NCBI GenBank assembly: GCA_002392645.1
Contig: DGHL01000104.1
Location: 1,074 to 13,045, forward strand
Origin: Prevotellaceae bacterium UBA3849
GTDB taxonomy: Bacteria > Bacteroidota > Bacteroidia > Bacteroidales > Bacteroidaceae
Direction: 5' to 3'
DNA length: 11,972 bases
Part shown: in pieces, positions 5,976 to 11,972 of the stretch
Layout: each line of letters opens with the position of its first letter
How positions within the stretch are numbered: the first letter of the stretch is position 1
Position numbers and translations under genes: made by a program
Notes under the pieces: generated by a model
What the model saw: the letters and a program-made list of their open reading frames with translations, nothing else
Database searches by the model: none
What the model was told of the DNA's origin: nothing

Positions 5976-7439
5976 ATGCGCATAGACGATATGAAGAATC
6001 TGCCACCTCTGTGGCTGTCGGCAATACCACTCATAACACTTGTGGCACTCATAATAATCATATTGATATATATGCCAGACGATGCACTGAGTGGTGCCAG
6101 CCAACTGGCACTCATAGTTGCATCGTCGGTATGCGTGGCTATCTCCATGCTATGGTGCCACACACCATGGGAGACGTTTGAGGAAGGAATAAAGAAGACT
6201 GTTGGCGATGCCGCCATATCCATACTCATACTGCTGATGATAGGTGTTATGTCGAGCACATGGATGGTAAGCGGTGTGGTGCCTACCTTTATATATTATG
6301 GCGTACAGTTTATGTCGCCGACGTTCTTCCTACCATGCGCCTGTATTATATCGGCGCTCATATCAGTTATGACGGGTACGTCGTGGACCACCATTGCCAC
6401 CATCGGTATAGCACTGCTCGGCATAGGCAACGCACTAGGCATACCAGAAGCTCTCAGTGCCGGTGCGATAATATCCGGCGCATATTTCGGCGATAAGATG
6501 TCTCCTATGTCAGACACTACCGTACTTGCGTCTTCGATGGCATCTGCAGACCTCTTCTCGCACATACGCTACATGATGTACACAACGGCGCCGAGCATTA
6601 CGATATCACTGCTGCTGTATCTCTTTATAGGATTGGGCTTCAGTGGTACAGACATGGAGATAACGACATATACAGAAGGATTATCGGGCGCATTTAACAT
6701 AACACTGTGGACCATGCTCGTGCCGTTGTTCACCGCAGTGTTGATATATAAGAAAGTATCGTCAATGCTGACGCTCATACTGTCATCATGCTTTGCGTGC
6801 CTGTGTGCCTTGTTTACGCAGTCGTCGCTGGTTGCAAGCATTGGAGGCGGCAGCGAAGTCACGGCAAGTAGTCTGCTCAGCGGCATCATGACCACCTGCT
6901 ATACATCTACGAACATAGATACAGGTGTAGCAGAAATTAACAACCTTGTATCCACGCGCGGCATGGCAGGTATGCTCAATACCGTATGGCTCATACTTTG
7001 TGCCATGTGTTTTGGCAGTTGCATGGTGACCAGCCAGATGCTGAAGAGTCTAACGCGCATATTGCTACGCGCCATACACAGCACGGTGAGCCTTGTGACG
7101 TCAACCGTATGCTCAGGTCTGCTGCTCAATATGGTGATGGGCGACCAGTTCCTTTCGATCATCATGAACGCCTCCATCTTCCGCGAGGAATACGAGAGGC
7201 GTGGCTATCGCCCCGAACTGCTGAGCCGCAGCACAGAAGACTCCTCCACGGTAACCTCCGTATTGGTTCCATGGACAGCCTGCGGCATGACGCAGAGCAC
7301 GGTGCTCGGTGTGCCTACCATAGTATATCTGCCATTCTGCTTCTTCAACCTCATCAGTCCTGTGATGAGCTGTATAGTGGCAGCCTTAGGCTTCGTACCT
7401 ACACCGCAAAAGGCAGAAGACAATAATACAAAACAATAG
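5976..7439 (+). CDS. nhaC: NhaC-family Na+/H+ antiporter
   Basis: A 487-residue polytopic membrane protein with about 11-12 hydrophobic segments, the usual length for this family. Signatures include TGTSWTTIATIG (133-144) and SGAYFGDKMSPMSDTT (167-182), the strongly conserved ion-path motif, and GDQFLSIIMNASIFREEY in the C-terminal half followed by STEDSSTVTSVLVPWTACG. Known members exchange Na+ for H+, and some (MleN type) couple malate/lactate exchange; this one cannot be assigned to a substrate from sequence. The start at 5976 is 12 nt after the lipoprotein stop, with no promoter between, so it should share that transcript; the Met at 5991 is an alternative start. The stop is only 2 nt from the end of the convergent AlkD-like gene, with no terminator hairpin between them. 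The gene symbol denotes family membership only. Confidence 0.9.
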   Translation: MRIDDMKNLPPLWLSAIPLITLVALIIIILIYMPDDALSGASQLALIVASSVCVAISMLWCHTPWETFEEGIKKTVGDAAISILILLMIGVMSSTWMVSGVVPTFIYYGVQFMSPTFFLPCACIISALISVMTGTSWTTIATIGIALLGIGNALGIPEALSAGAIISGAYFGDKMSPMSDTTVLASSMASADLFSHIRYMMYTTAPSITISLLLYLFIGLGFSGTDMEITTYTEGLSGAFNITLWTMLVPLFTAVLIYKKVSSMLTLILSSCFACLCALFTQSSLVASIGGGSEVTASSLLSGIMTTCYTSTNIDTGVAEINNLVSTRGMAGMLNTVWLILCAMCFGSCMVTSQMLKSLTRILLRAIHSTVSLVTSTVCSGLLLNMVMGDQFLSIIMNASIFREEYERRGYRPELLSRSTEDSSTVTSVLVPWTACGMTQSTVLGVPTIVYLPFCFFNLISPVMSCIVAALGFVPTPQKAEDNNTKQ

Positions 7440-7441
7440 AA

Positions 7442-8209
7442 TCAGGATTTTCTCATCTCTCTCCACATAAGACGCTCCGTAGGATCCATCTTCTCCGTAG
7501 CATAGCTCAGCGTAACGCTGTGCATCTCGTGCACGTGTTGCTCAAGGAAGTCGCGGAGCATATCCATGCTGATGCGCTTGCCCAACTCACGCAGCATCCA
7601 CCCCACCGCCTTGTGCATCAGGTCGTGGGAATGATGCAGATGCCTCTCTGCATAGCGCAGGCACCACTCATGGTCATCCATCTGCATGGTCTTCCATGTA
7701 CACACCATACTGATGCGCTGCCGCCACAGACAGGTGCTGTCAGCCAGTTCGTCAAGCACCCGCAGCTTATAGTCATGGCCGCCAAGCCCTGACGGCAGCA
7801 TCAGCCAGTGTCCCAGAATCTTCGGTGCCGACATATCAACAAGGTCCCAGTTGTTAGCCTGCTCAGCATATTGCAGGTACATCCGCACTATCTCGTCGCG
7901 CTGCTTCATGGCCTCCACATCGTTGGTAAGCCGTTTGGTGGCGAGCCGTTCAAACTTCGCCACGAGTATCAGCAGTCCGCACAACCTCACCTCATGCCAT
8001 TTGCTCATGAGCAGTACAGGAACCTCGCTTAGCTCAATATCCTTAGCCACCGCCTTCACCACCTCGCGAGTCTGCGGCACCTTCAGCCCCAGGAACTCAT
8101 CGCCCTCACCGTAGTCTCCCGGCGCAGTCTTGAAGAAACGCATCAACGCCCTGCGCTGCACGTCGTCGCCCAGCGTCTCCATATATGATATAATCTCTGT
8201 GCTTTGCAT
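7442..8209 (-). CDS. AlkD-like DNA alkylation repair glycosylase
   Basis: A 255-residue all-helical HEAT-like repeat protein. RFFKTAPGDYGEGDEFLGLKVP (24-45) is the conserved N-terminal segment of the AlkD family. NNWDLVD (119-125) supplies the Trp and Asp equivalent to the catalytic-pocket Trp109 and Asp113 of Bacillus cereus AlkD; Arg163 or Arg165 in LWRQRIS would match its Arg148, and HDLMHKAVGWMLRELGKR (195-212) supplies the second pocket Trp (204). AlkD enzymes excise N3- and N7-alkylpurines without base flipping. All pocket residues appear intact, so activity is likely. The gene follows the SDR gene by 32 nt on the same strand with no promoter between, so they are probably co-transcribed. 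It meets the antiporter gene tail to tail with 2 nt between them. Confidence 0.9.
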   Translation of the reverse strand: MQSTEIISYMETLGDDVQRRALMRFFKTAPGDYGEGDEFLGLKVPQTREVVKAVAKDIELSEVPVLLMSKWHEVRLCGLLILVAKFERLATKRLTNDVEAMKQRDEIVRMYLQYAEQANNWDLVDMSAPKILGHWLMLPSGLGGHDYKLRVLDELADSTCLWRQRISMVCTWKTMQMDDHEWCLRYAERHLHHSHDLMHKAVGWMLRELGKRISMDMLRDFLEQHVHEMHSVTLSYATEKMDPTERLMWREMRKS

Positions 8210-8241
8210 TGCAAGTTCTGAGTCCGTGGTTACGGAAGTAG

Positions 8242-9021
8242 TCAGTACATTTTTCCTACTATCTTATAAGCCAATGTGGTTGGCACCAGTCTGCCAAGGA
8301 ATAGGAACAACTTATATTGCCAGCCCACGGTGCAAACCGCATCAGGATGTTTCGCCTTGGCAAGGCTAAGCAGTTTCCTTGCCATACGCTCCGGTGTAAT
8401 GCCATGTTGTTCATCGTGCTCCATGGTGCTGACGGCTTTTTCCATGTGCGTATATATATCGCTGCCAACCATGTTCTTCTTGCGTGCATCGGTAAAGCCC
8501 GTCTTTACGTCGCCAGGCATCAGTGAGCATACCTCTATGCCAAACGGAGCAAGTTCGTTGCGCATGGCCAGTGCAAGTGAATTGATGGCAGACTTTGAAG
8601 CAGAGTAGAAAGCCTGGAAGGGTAGGCTGAACGCAGCCATCATGCTGCTGACGAAGATAATGCGACCGCTACGGCGTTCACGCATGTGTGGCAATACAGC
8701 ATGTGCTATATTGAGCGCACCGAAGAAGTTTACGTCAAACTGTCGTTTAACCTCACTCAGTTCGGTAAACTCCACTGCACCGCTGATGCCCATGCCGGCA
8801 TTGCTTATCAGCAAGTCTATCATGCCGCACTCCGTCATCACCTGACTTACTGCAGCTTTGCAGTCTTCAGGTTTCGTAACGTCGCAGTCTATATGCGTAA
8901 TGCCCTCTGAGCTCTCGCCATGTCGCGACAGTTCATACACCCTATAATTGTTTTTTGCAAACATCTCTGTGGTAGCCTTGCCTATGCCTGAGCTGCCGCC
9001 TGTTATAATCATTGTTTTCAT
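8242..9021 (-). CDS. Classical short-chain dehydrogenase/reductase (SDR)
   Basis: A 259-residue Rossmann-fold oxidoreductase. TGGSSGIG (7-14) is the dinucleotide-binding loop, SNAG (73-76) the structural motif, and Asn98, Ser126, Tyr139 and Lys143 (YSASK) form the complete catalytic tetrad. Ser32-Arg33 after the second strand would favour NADP(H), which is inference. The C-terminal part (WQYKLFLFLGRLVPTTLAYKIVGKMY) is hydrophobic, suggesting membrane association or a greasy substrate site, as in the DltE-like and lipid-related SDRs. The substrate is unknown. The gene has its own consensus promoter a few bases upstream and leads the AlkD-like gene. The start at 9021 is favoured by MKTMIITGG; the Met at 9012 is an alternative, given the very short leader. 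Confidence 0.9.
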   Translation of the reverse strand: MKTMIITGGSSGIGKATTEMFAKNNYRVYELSRHGESSEGITHIDCDVTKPEDCKAAVSQVMTECGMIDLLISNAGMGISGAVEFTELSEVKRQFDVNFFGALNIAHAVLPHMRERRSGRIIFVSSMMAAFSLPFQAFYSASKSAINSLALAMRNELAPFGIEVCSLMPGDVKTGFTDARKKNMVGSDIYTHMEKAVSTMEHDEQHGITPERMARKLLSLAKAKHPDAVCTVGWQYKLFLFLGRLVPTTLAYKIVGKMY

Positions 9022-9031
9022 ATATTAATTG

Positions 9032-9062
9032 CAAAGTTAGTAAGTTTTTGCGAAACTGCAAA
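9032..9062 (-). promoter_or_regulatory. Bacteroidetes-type promoter for the SDR/AlkD-like unit
   Basis: On the minus strand TTTG (9062-9059), a 19-nt spacer and TAACTTTG (9039-9032) match the consensus fully. The start point is predicted near 9026-9029, leaving only about 5-8 nt before the ATG at 9021. Confidence 0.78.
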
Positions 9063-9120
9063 ATGAATTGCCATAATATATCGGCACATAGTCAAAAATG
9101 TCTGATCTTGTATCTCATGC

Positions 9121-9131
9121 AAAAAAAAAAA
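9121..9131. other. A11 tract between divergent promoters
   Basis: Eleven consecutive A residues lie about midway in the 235-nt intergenic region that drives two divergent units. It may bend the DNA or vary in length; nothing else distinct is seen between the two promoters. Confidence 0.5.
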
Positions 9132-9195
9132 CGTAAGAAGTAAGTAACGATATAAGGCAAGTTTGCTGCTTGTCATACAATTCTATGTTTAAGAT

Positions 9196-9226
9196 TTTGC
9201 AGTTTCATTTTTTATTTGTAATTTTG
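9196..9226 (+). promoter_or_regulatory. Bacteroidetes-type promoter for the deaminase/symporter operon
   Basis: TTTG (9196-9199), a 19-nt spacer and TAATTTTG (9219-9226) match the consensus. Transcription would start near 9231, giving a leader of about 25 nt. No Shine-Dalgarno sequence precedes the ATG at 9257. Confidence 0.78.
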
Positions 9227-9256
9227 CTATTTGAAACATAAATAACTATTCAGATT

Positions 9257-10522
9257 ATGAACATAAGACTTTATAATGCCCGCATTCTCACGATGGTGGA
9301 GGGAGAGGAGATTTTTGACGGTGAGATTCACATTGAGGACTCCCGCATAACATACGTGGGAGGGAAAACCGAGGGCGGAACGTTCGATAAGGAGATAGAC
9401 TGTCAGCATAACCTGCTGATGCCTGGTTTCAAGAATGCACACGCACACAGCGGCATGAGCATGCTGCGCTCGCTTGCCGACGACAAGCCTCTCAACGCAT
9501 GGCTCAACGAAGATATCTTCCCTGTGGAGGCAAAGCTCACCGGCGACGACATCTACTGGGCAAGTCAGCTGTCGGTACTCGAATACCTGACCAGTGGCAT
9601 CACTGCCTGCTTCGATATGTATATGGAGCAGGAATGGGTGGCTAAGGCCATGGACGACATGGGATTCCGCTGCGTACAGACAGGCGGTGTGAACGATTTC
9701 TCTAAGGATGTGCGCTGGATAGACTATATGTATAACAATTACAACAAGCCGGGTTCGCTGCAGTCTTATCAGCTTGGCTTCCATGCTGAATACACAACTA
9801 ACATGGAAAACCTGAAGGCCATTGCCTCCGTGGTGCAGAAGAACAAGGCTCCGCTATATGTGCATGCCTGTGAGACGGAGGCTGAGGTAAAGGGATGTGT
9901 GGAGCGTTATGGCAAGACGCCGGTGGCATTCCTCGACTCGCTCGGAATGTTCGACTACGGTGGTGGCATATACCACGGCGTATGGATGAGTGAGGAGGAT
10001 TACGACACCATGAAGCGCCGCGGACTGTATATAGTCACCAACCCTGGCAGCAATACCAAGCTGGCATCGGGCATAGCACCGATAAGCGAATACCTGAAGC
10101 GCGGCATAACGGTGGCGATAGGCACTGACGGTCCGGCTTCAAACAACTGTCTCGATTTCTTCCGCGAGATGTTCCTCGTAGCCGGTCTTGCAAAACTGCG
10201 CGACAACGATGCTGCGGCCCTTGACGCCCGTGAGGTGCTGAAGATGGCTACGGTAAACGGTGCCAAGGCTATGCATCTTGACGACTGCGACGTGCTTGCC
10301 AAGGGCAAGAAGGCTGACATCATCATGATAGACTTGATGCAGCCAAACATGCAGCCGATAAACAATATCGAGAAGAACCTCGTATATTCCGGCAGCAAGC
10401 AGAACGTGAAGATGACGATGGTTGACGGTAAGATTCTATATCAAGACGGTAAGTTCTGCAACGAAATCAATCCAGAGAACATATATAATAAGGTGGAAAA
10501 AATAAAACAAGCTCATGTATAA
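9257..10522 (+). CDS. Amidohydrolase, MTA/SAH deaminase-like
   Basis: A 421-residue metal-dependent amidohydrolase with the small N-terminal beta domain, the barrel and the C-terminal beta strands. Metal ligands are seen as His62 and His64 (in NAHAHSGM), His203 (VHACETEAE), His240 (YHGVWMSEED) and Asp291 (GTDGPASNN); Glu206 is the expected catalytic acid. His176 (GFHAEY) and the block SGITACFDMYMEQEWVAKAM match 5'-methylthioadenosine/S-adenosylhomocysteine deaminases such as Thermotoga TM0936, as does NPGSNTKLASGIAPISEYL. Such enzymes release ammonia from adenosine-type thioethers or 5'-deoxyadenosine. The first metal motif is HAH where HTH is usual. The gene has its own promoter and overlaps the symporter gene by 8 nt, so the two are translated together. 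A guanine deaminase or other related activity is less likely but not excluded. Confidence 0.88.
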   Translation: MNIRLYNARILTMVEGEEIFDGEIHIEDSRITYVGGKTEGGTFDKEIDCQHNLLMPGFKNAHAHSGMSMLRSLADDKPLNAWLNEDIFPVEAKLTGDDIYWASQLSVLEYLTSGITACFDMYMEQEWVAKAMDDMGFRCVQTGGVNDFSKDVRWIDYMYNNYNKPGSLQSYQLGFHAEYTTNMENLKAIASVVQKNKAPLYVHACETEAEVKGCVERYGKTPVAFLDSLGMFDYGGGIYHGVWMSEEDYDTMKRRGLYIVTNPGSNTKLASGIAPISEYLKRGITVAIGTDGPASNNCLDFFREMFLVAGLAKLRDNDAAALDAREVLKMATVNGAKAMHLDDCDVLAKGKKADIIMIDLMQPNMQPINNIEKNLVYSGSKQNVKMTMVDGKILYQDGKFCNEINPENIYNKVEKIKQAHV

Positions 10523-11492
10523 ATATCTTTATAAGGCCAGTCAGTGGCTCTCTACCTACACTTCGTGGTTTATCATTGCCGTGGCAGTGATAACCTACAT
10601 CGTTCCGCAGCTGTTCACATGGGTGCATGGCACTACGCAGTCGTGCATACTCGGATTCATCATGCTCACCATGGGACTCACGTTGACCATGCAGGACATG
10701 CGCGTGCTGGCAGCCCGTCCGTGGGACATCCTCATCGGCACTTGCGCACAGTTCACGCTCATGCCGCTCATAGCATGGTGCCTCACCATAGGTGTGGGCT
10801 ACCTCGGCATCACTATTCCCAAACCCATAATAGTGGGCATCATTCTCGTAGGTTGCTGCCCGGGAGGCGTGTCAAGCAACATCATGTCTTACCTCTGCCG
10901 TGGCGACGTGGCATTCTCTGTGGGCATGACTACGGCTTCCACACTGCTGGCACCTATCATGACGCCGCTGCTCGTGCTGTGGCTTGCCGGCGAACAAGTA
11001 GAGGTTGACGCCCTGGGTATGTTCCTCAACATCCTCATCGTCACGCTGCTGCCCGTCACGGTAGGTTTCTTTGCAAACCTGTTCTTTGGCAAGAACAACG
11101 GTTTCAAGAAAGCACAGGCAGTGATGCCTGCCTTCAGCGTACTGGGACTCGCCTGCATCGTGGGCGGAGTGATAGCTGCCGTTCACGACAAACTGCTGAT
11201 GGAGGGACTGATGTTCTTCCTTACTGTCTTTGCCGTAGTGCTGTGCCACAACTCGCTGGGCTATCTCACAGGCTACAGCGTAGGCAAGCTCTTCAACTTC
11301 TCAAAAGCGAAAAAACGCACCATATCCATAGAGGTAGGTATGCAGAACGCCGGACTTGCCACCGTCCTGGCATCCACGTTCTTCGCCGTATCATGCCCTC
11401 TGGCAGTGATACCCGCCGCCGTAAGCTGTGCATGGCACTCCATCTCAGGCACCATCCTTGCCACATGGTTTCGCAGTCGTGATGACAAGTAA
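10515..11492 (+). CDS. BASS-family sodium-dependent symporter (bile acid:Na+ symporter type)
   Basis: A 325-residue membrane protein with about nine or ten hydrophobic helices. VGCCPGGVSSNIMSYLCRGDVAFSV (from 112) is the first crossover motif of the bile acid/sodium symporter family, and IEVGMQNAGLA (272-282) the second, with the Glu and Gln that bind Na+ in solved homologues. The bacterial branch (YocS/PanS-like) imports organic anions such as pantoate; the substrate here is not readable from sequence, and bile acids are only one possibility. The ATG at 10515 lies inside the last codons of the deaminase gene (ATGTATAA), an 8-nt overlap implying translational coupling and suggesting that the transporter serves the same pathway. 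No terminator directly follows the stop; the first strong hairpin is about 310 nt downstream. Confidence 0.9.
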   Translation: MYKYLYKASQWLSTYTSWFIIAVAVITYIVPQLFTWVHGTTQSCILGFIMLTMGLTLTMQDMRVLAARPWDILIGTCAQFTLMPLIAWCLTIGVGYLGITIPKPIIVGIILVGCCPGGVSSNIMSYLCRGDVAFSVGMTTASTLLAPIMTPLLVLWLAGEQVEVDALGMFLNILIVTLLPVTVGFFANLFFGKNNGFKKAQAVMPAFSVLGLACIVGGVIAAVHDKLLMEGLMFFLTVFAVVLCHNSLGYLTGYSVGKLFNFSKAKKRTISIEVGMQNAGLATVLASTFFAVSCPLAVIPAAVSCAWHSISGTILATWFRSRDDK

Positions 11493-11633
11493 AAGGGATT
11501 TTTCGTGACACTTTGATTTTCCGAACCTCGATTTCCTTGCGATAAAATCCAGCGACGGGCAATTATTCTCAAAATCGGGCAAAATTTCGATTGCCGTAAC
11601 TTACTGATAATCAGCAATAGGTTTTGGGGAAAA
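11493..11633. other. Non-coding stretch after the symporter gene
   Basis: No convincing gene is seen. It contains TGACACTTTGAT (11506-11517), a 12-mer repeated at 11853-11864 and, inverted, within 11887-11898. It also has two copies of CGGGCAA, the second near an ATTGCCG that could pair with the first, and a small palindrome CTGATAATCAG. Confidence 0.4.
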
Positions 11634-11765
11634 TTGTAAAAGCTATCAAATTACGTTGTAAAAGCTATCAAATTACGTCGTAAAAGCTATCGTTTTACGT
11701 TGTAAAAGCATACATATTGCGTTGTAAAAGCTATCATATTACACCCTGAAAGCTATGCTTTGACA
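11634..11765. repeat. 22-bp tandem repeat array (array 2), six units
   Basis: Six contiguous 22-bp units start at 11634, 11656, 11678, 11700, 11722 and 11744. The first two are identical and begin TTGTAAAAGCTATC; the last is the most diverged. Units 1-3 and 5 contain GTAA-N11-TTAC; unit 3 extends this to a perfect GTAAAA/TTTTAC dyad, and unit 4 has GTAA-N11-TTGC. Period and dyad spacing equal those of array 1 at 3862-3971, and most positions agree between the best units. Repeats abut without spacers, so it is not a CRISPR array. Confidence 0.9.
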
Positions 11766-11803
11766 TCTCAAGAGGTGTTTTCACCCATAAAAAGGCATAC
11801 AAG

Positions 11804-11844
11804 AGTGCCGTCAGAAACTCTATTTTGAATTTTCTGACGGCACT
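11804..11844. terminator. Bidirectional terminator-like hairpin
   Basis: AGTGCCGTCAGAAA (11804-11817) pairs perfectly with 11831-11844 around a 13-nt loop, and the stem can extend by an A-T and a G-U pair. T-rich sequence follows on the plus strand (TTCCATTTTG) and also on the minus strand past AAAAAGG. It probably ends the deaminase/symporter transcript after array 2. Confidence 0.78.
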
Positions 11845-11849
11845 TTCCA

Positions 11850-11900
11850 TTTTGACACTTTGATAACTGGAACATACTTTTACTTGTCAAAGTGTCAAAA
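11850..11900. repeat. Second strong inverted repeat, 14-bp perfect arms
   Basis: TTTTGACACTTTGA (11850-11863) is the exact inverse complement of 11887-11900, with a 23-nt loop that adds a few more pairs at its base. It lies 5 nt after the previous hairpin. It could be a second terminator or part of the next gene's control region. The arm is also present as a single copy at 11506-11517. Confidence 0.65.
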
Positions 11901-11960
11901 ACAGGGTGTGTGTTTAACGTGACGACTGGAAGCCGTGTTCCCTGCACAATAATTGTTAAA

Positions 11961-11970
11961 AAAGGAGGTG
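11961..11970 (+). promoter_or_regulatory. Unusually strong Shine-Dalgarno at the right edge
   Basis: AAAGGAGGTG is an extended match to the 16S anti-Shine-Dalgarno sequence, in a genome where the other starts here lack one. The next gene should start just beyond the window. In Bacteroidetes rpsU (bS21) is a known exception that keeps a strong Shine-Dalgarno for autoregulation, so rpsU is a candidate; no coding sequence is visible to confirm it. Confidence 0.55.
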
Positions 11971-11972
11971 CA

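Noticed and set aside
11634..11765. CRISPR array
   Set aside because: Repeats abut directly with no unique spacers, and no cas gene is nearby.
11955..11972. Start of a 16S rRNA 3'-end antisense match (AAGGAGGTG)
   Set aside because: The match to the complement of the 16S 3' end stops after GGAGGTG, so it is better read as a Shine-Dalgarno sequence than as an rRNA fragment.

Overview
The window looks like chromosomal DNA from a member of the Bacteroidales, most likely a Prevotella-like organism. The evidence is the Bacteroidetes-type promoters (TTTG or CTTG, 19-20 nt, then TAnnTTTG) in front of most transcription units, the lack of Shine-Dalgarno sequences at most starts, a lipoprotein with a Cys-Ser-Asp4 N-terminus, and the gene families. 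Genus is inferred from style, not from a marker gene. I see no tRNA, rRNA, CRISPR array, transposase or integrase.

Layout. 1-1046 is the 3' part of an acyl-CoA dehydrogenase gene. About 1050-4050 is a visibly AT-richer accessory stretch: a COG1672-type ATPase gene (1329-2465) bracketed by two copies of a related hairpin element; a convergent gene for a small secreted protein (2575-3324, minus); and, just upstream of that gene, a GC-richer, highly structured segment (about 3338-3706, minus) with its own promoter and terminator, which I read as a non-coding RNA or a long regulatory leader. A 22-bp tandem repeat array with a 30-bp inverted repeat follows (3862-3971). From 4104 the base composition returns to that of the core: a surface-type lipoprotein fusing a GH3 N-acetylhexosaminidase to an M15 peptidase, then an NhaC-family antiporter, probably one operon. 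Convergent to these, on the minus strand, are an SDR oxidoreductase (8242-9021) and an AlkD-like DNA glycosylase (7442-8209). Divergent from them is a tightly coupled pair: an MTA/SAH deaminase-like amidohydrolase (9257-10522) overlapping by 8 nt a BASS-family sodium symporter (10515-11492). The window ends with a second 22-bp repeat array of the same family as the first (11634-11765), two strong hairpins, and an unusually strong Shine-Dalgarno sequence at the extreme right edge.

How it works together. The lipoprotein fusion could cut both the sugar-sugar and the peptide bonds of peptidoglycan fragments. The deaminase/symporter pair suggests salvage or import of an adenosine-related or acidic metabolite. 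The most unusual material is non-coding: the structured RNA with two mutually exclusive pairings next to a terminator, the two related 22-bp dyad arrays, and the paired hairpin elements around the ATPase gene.
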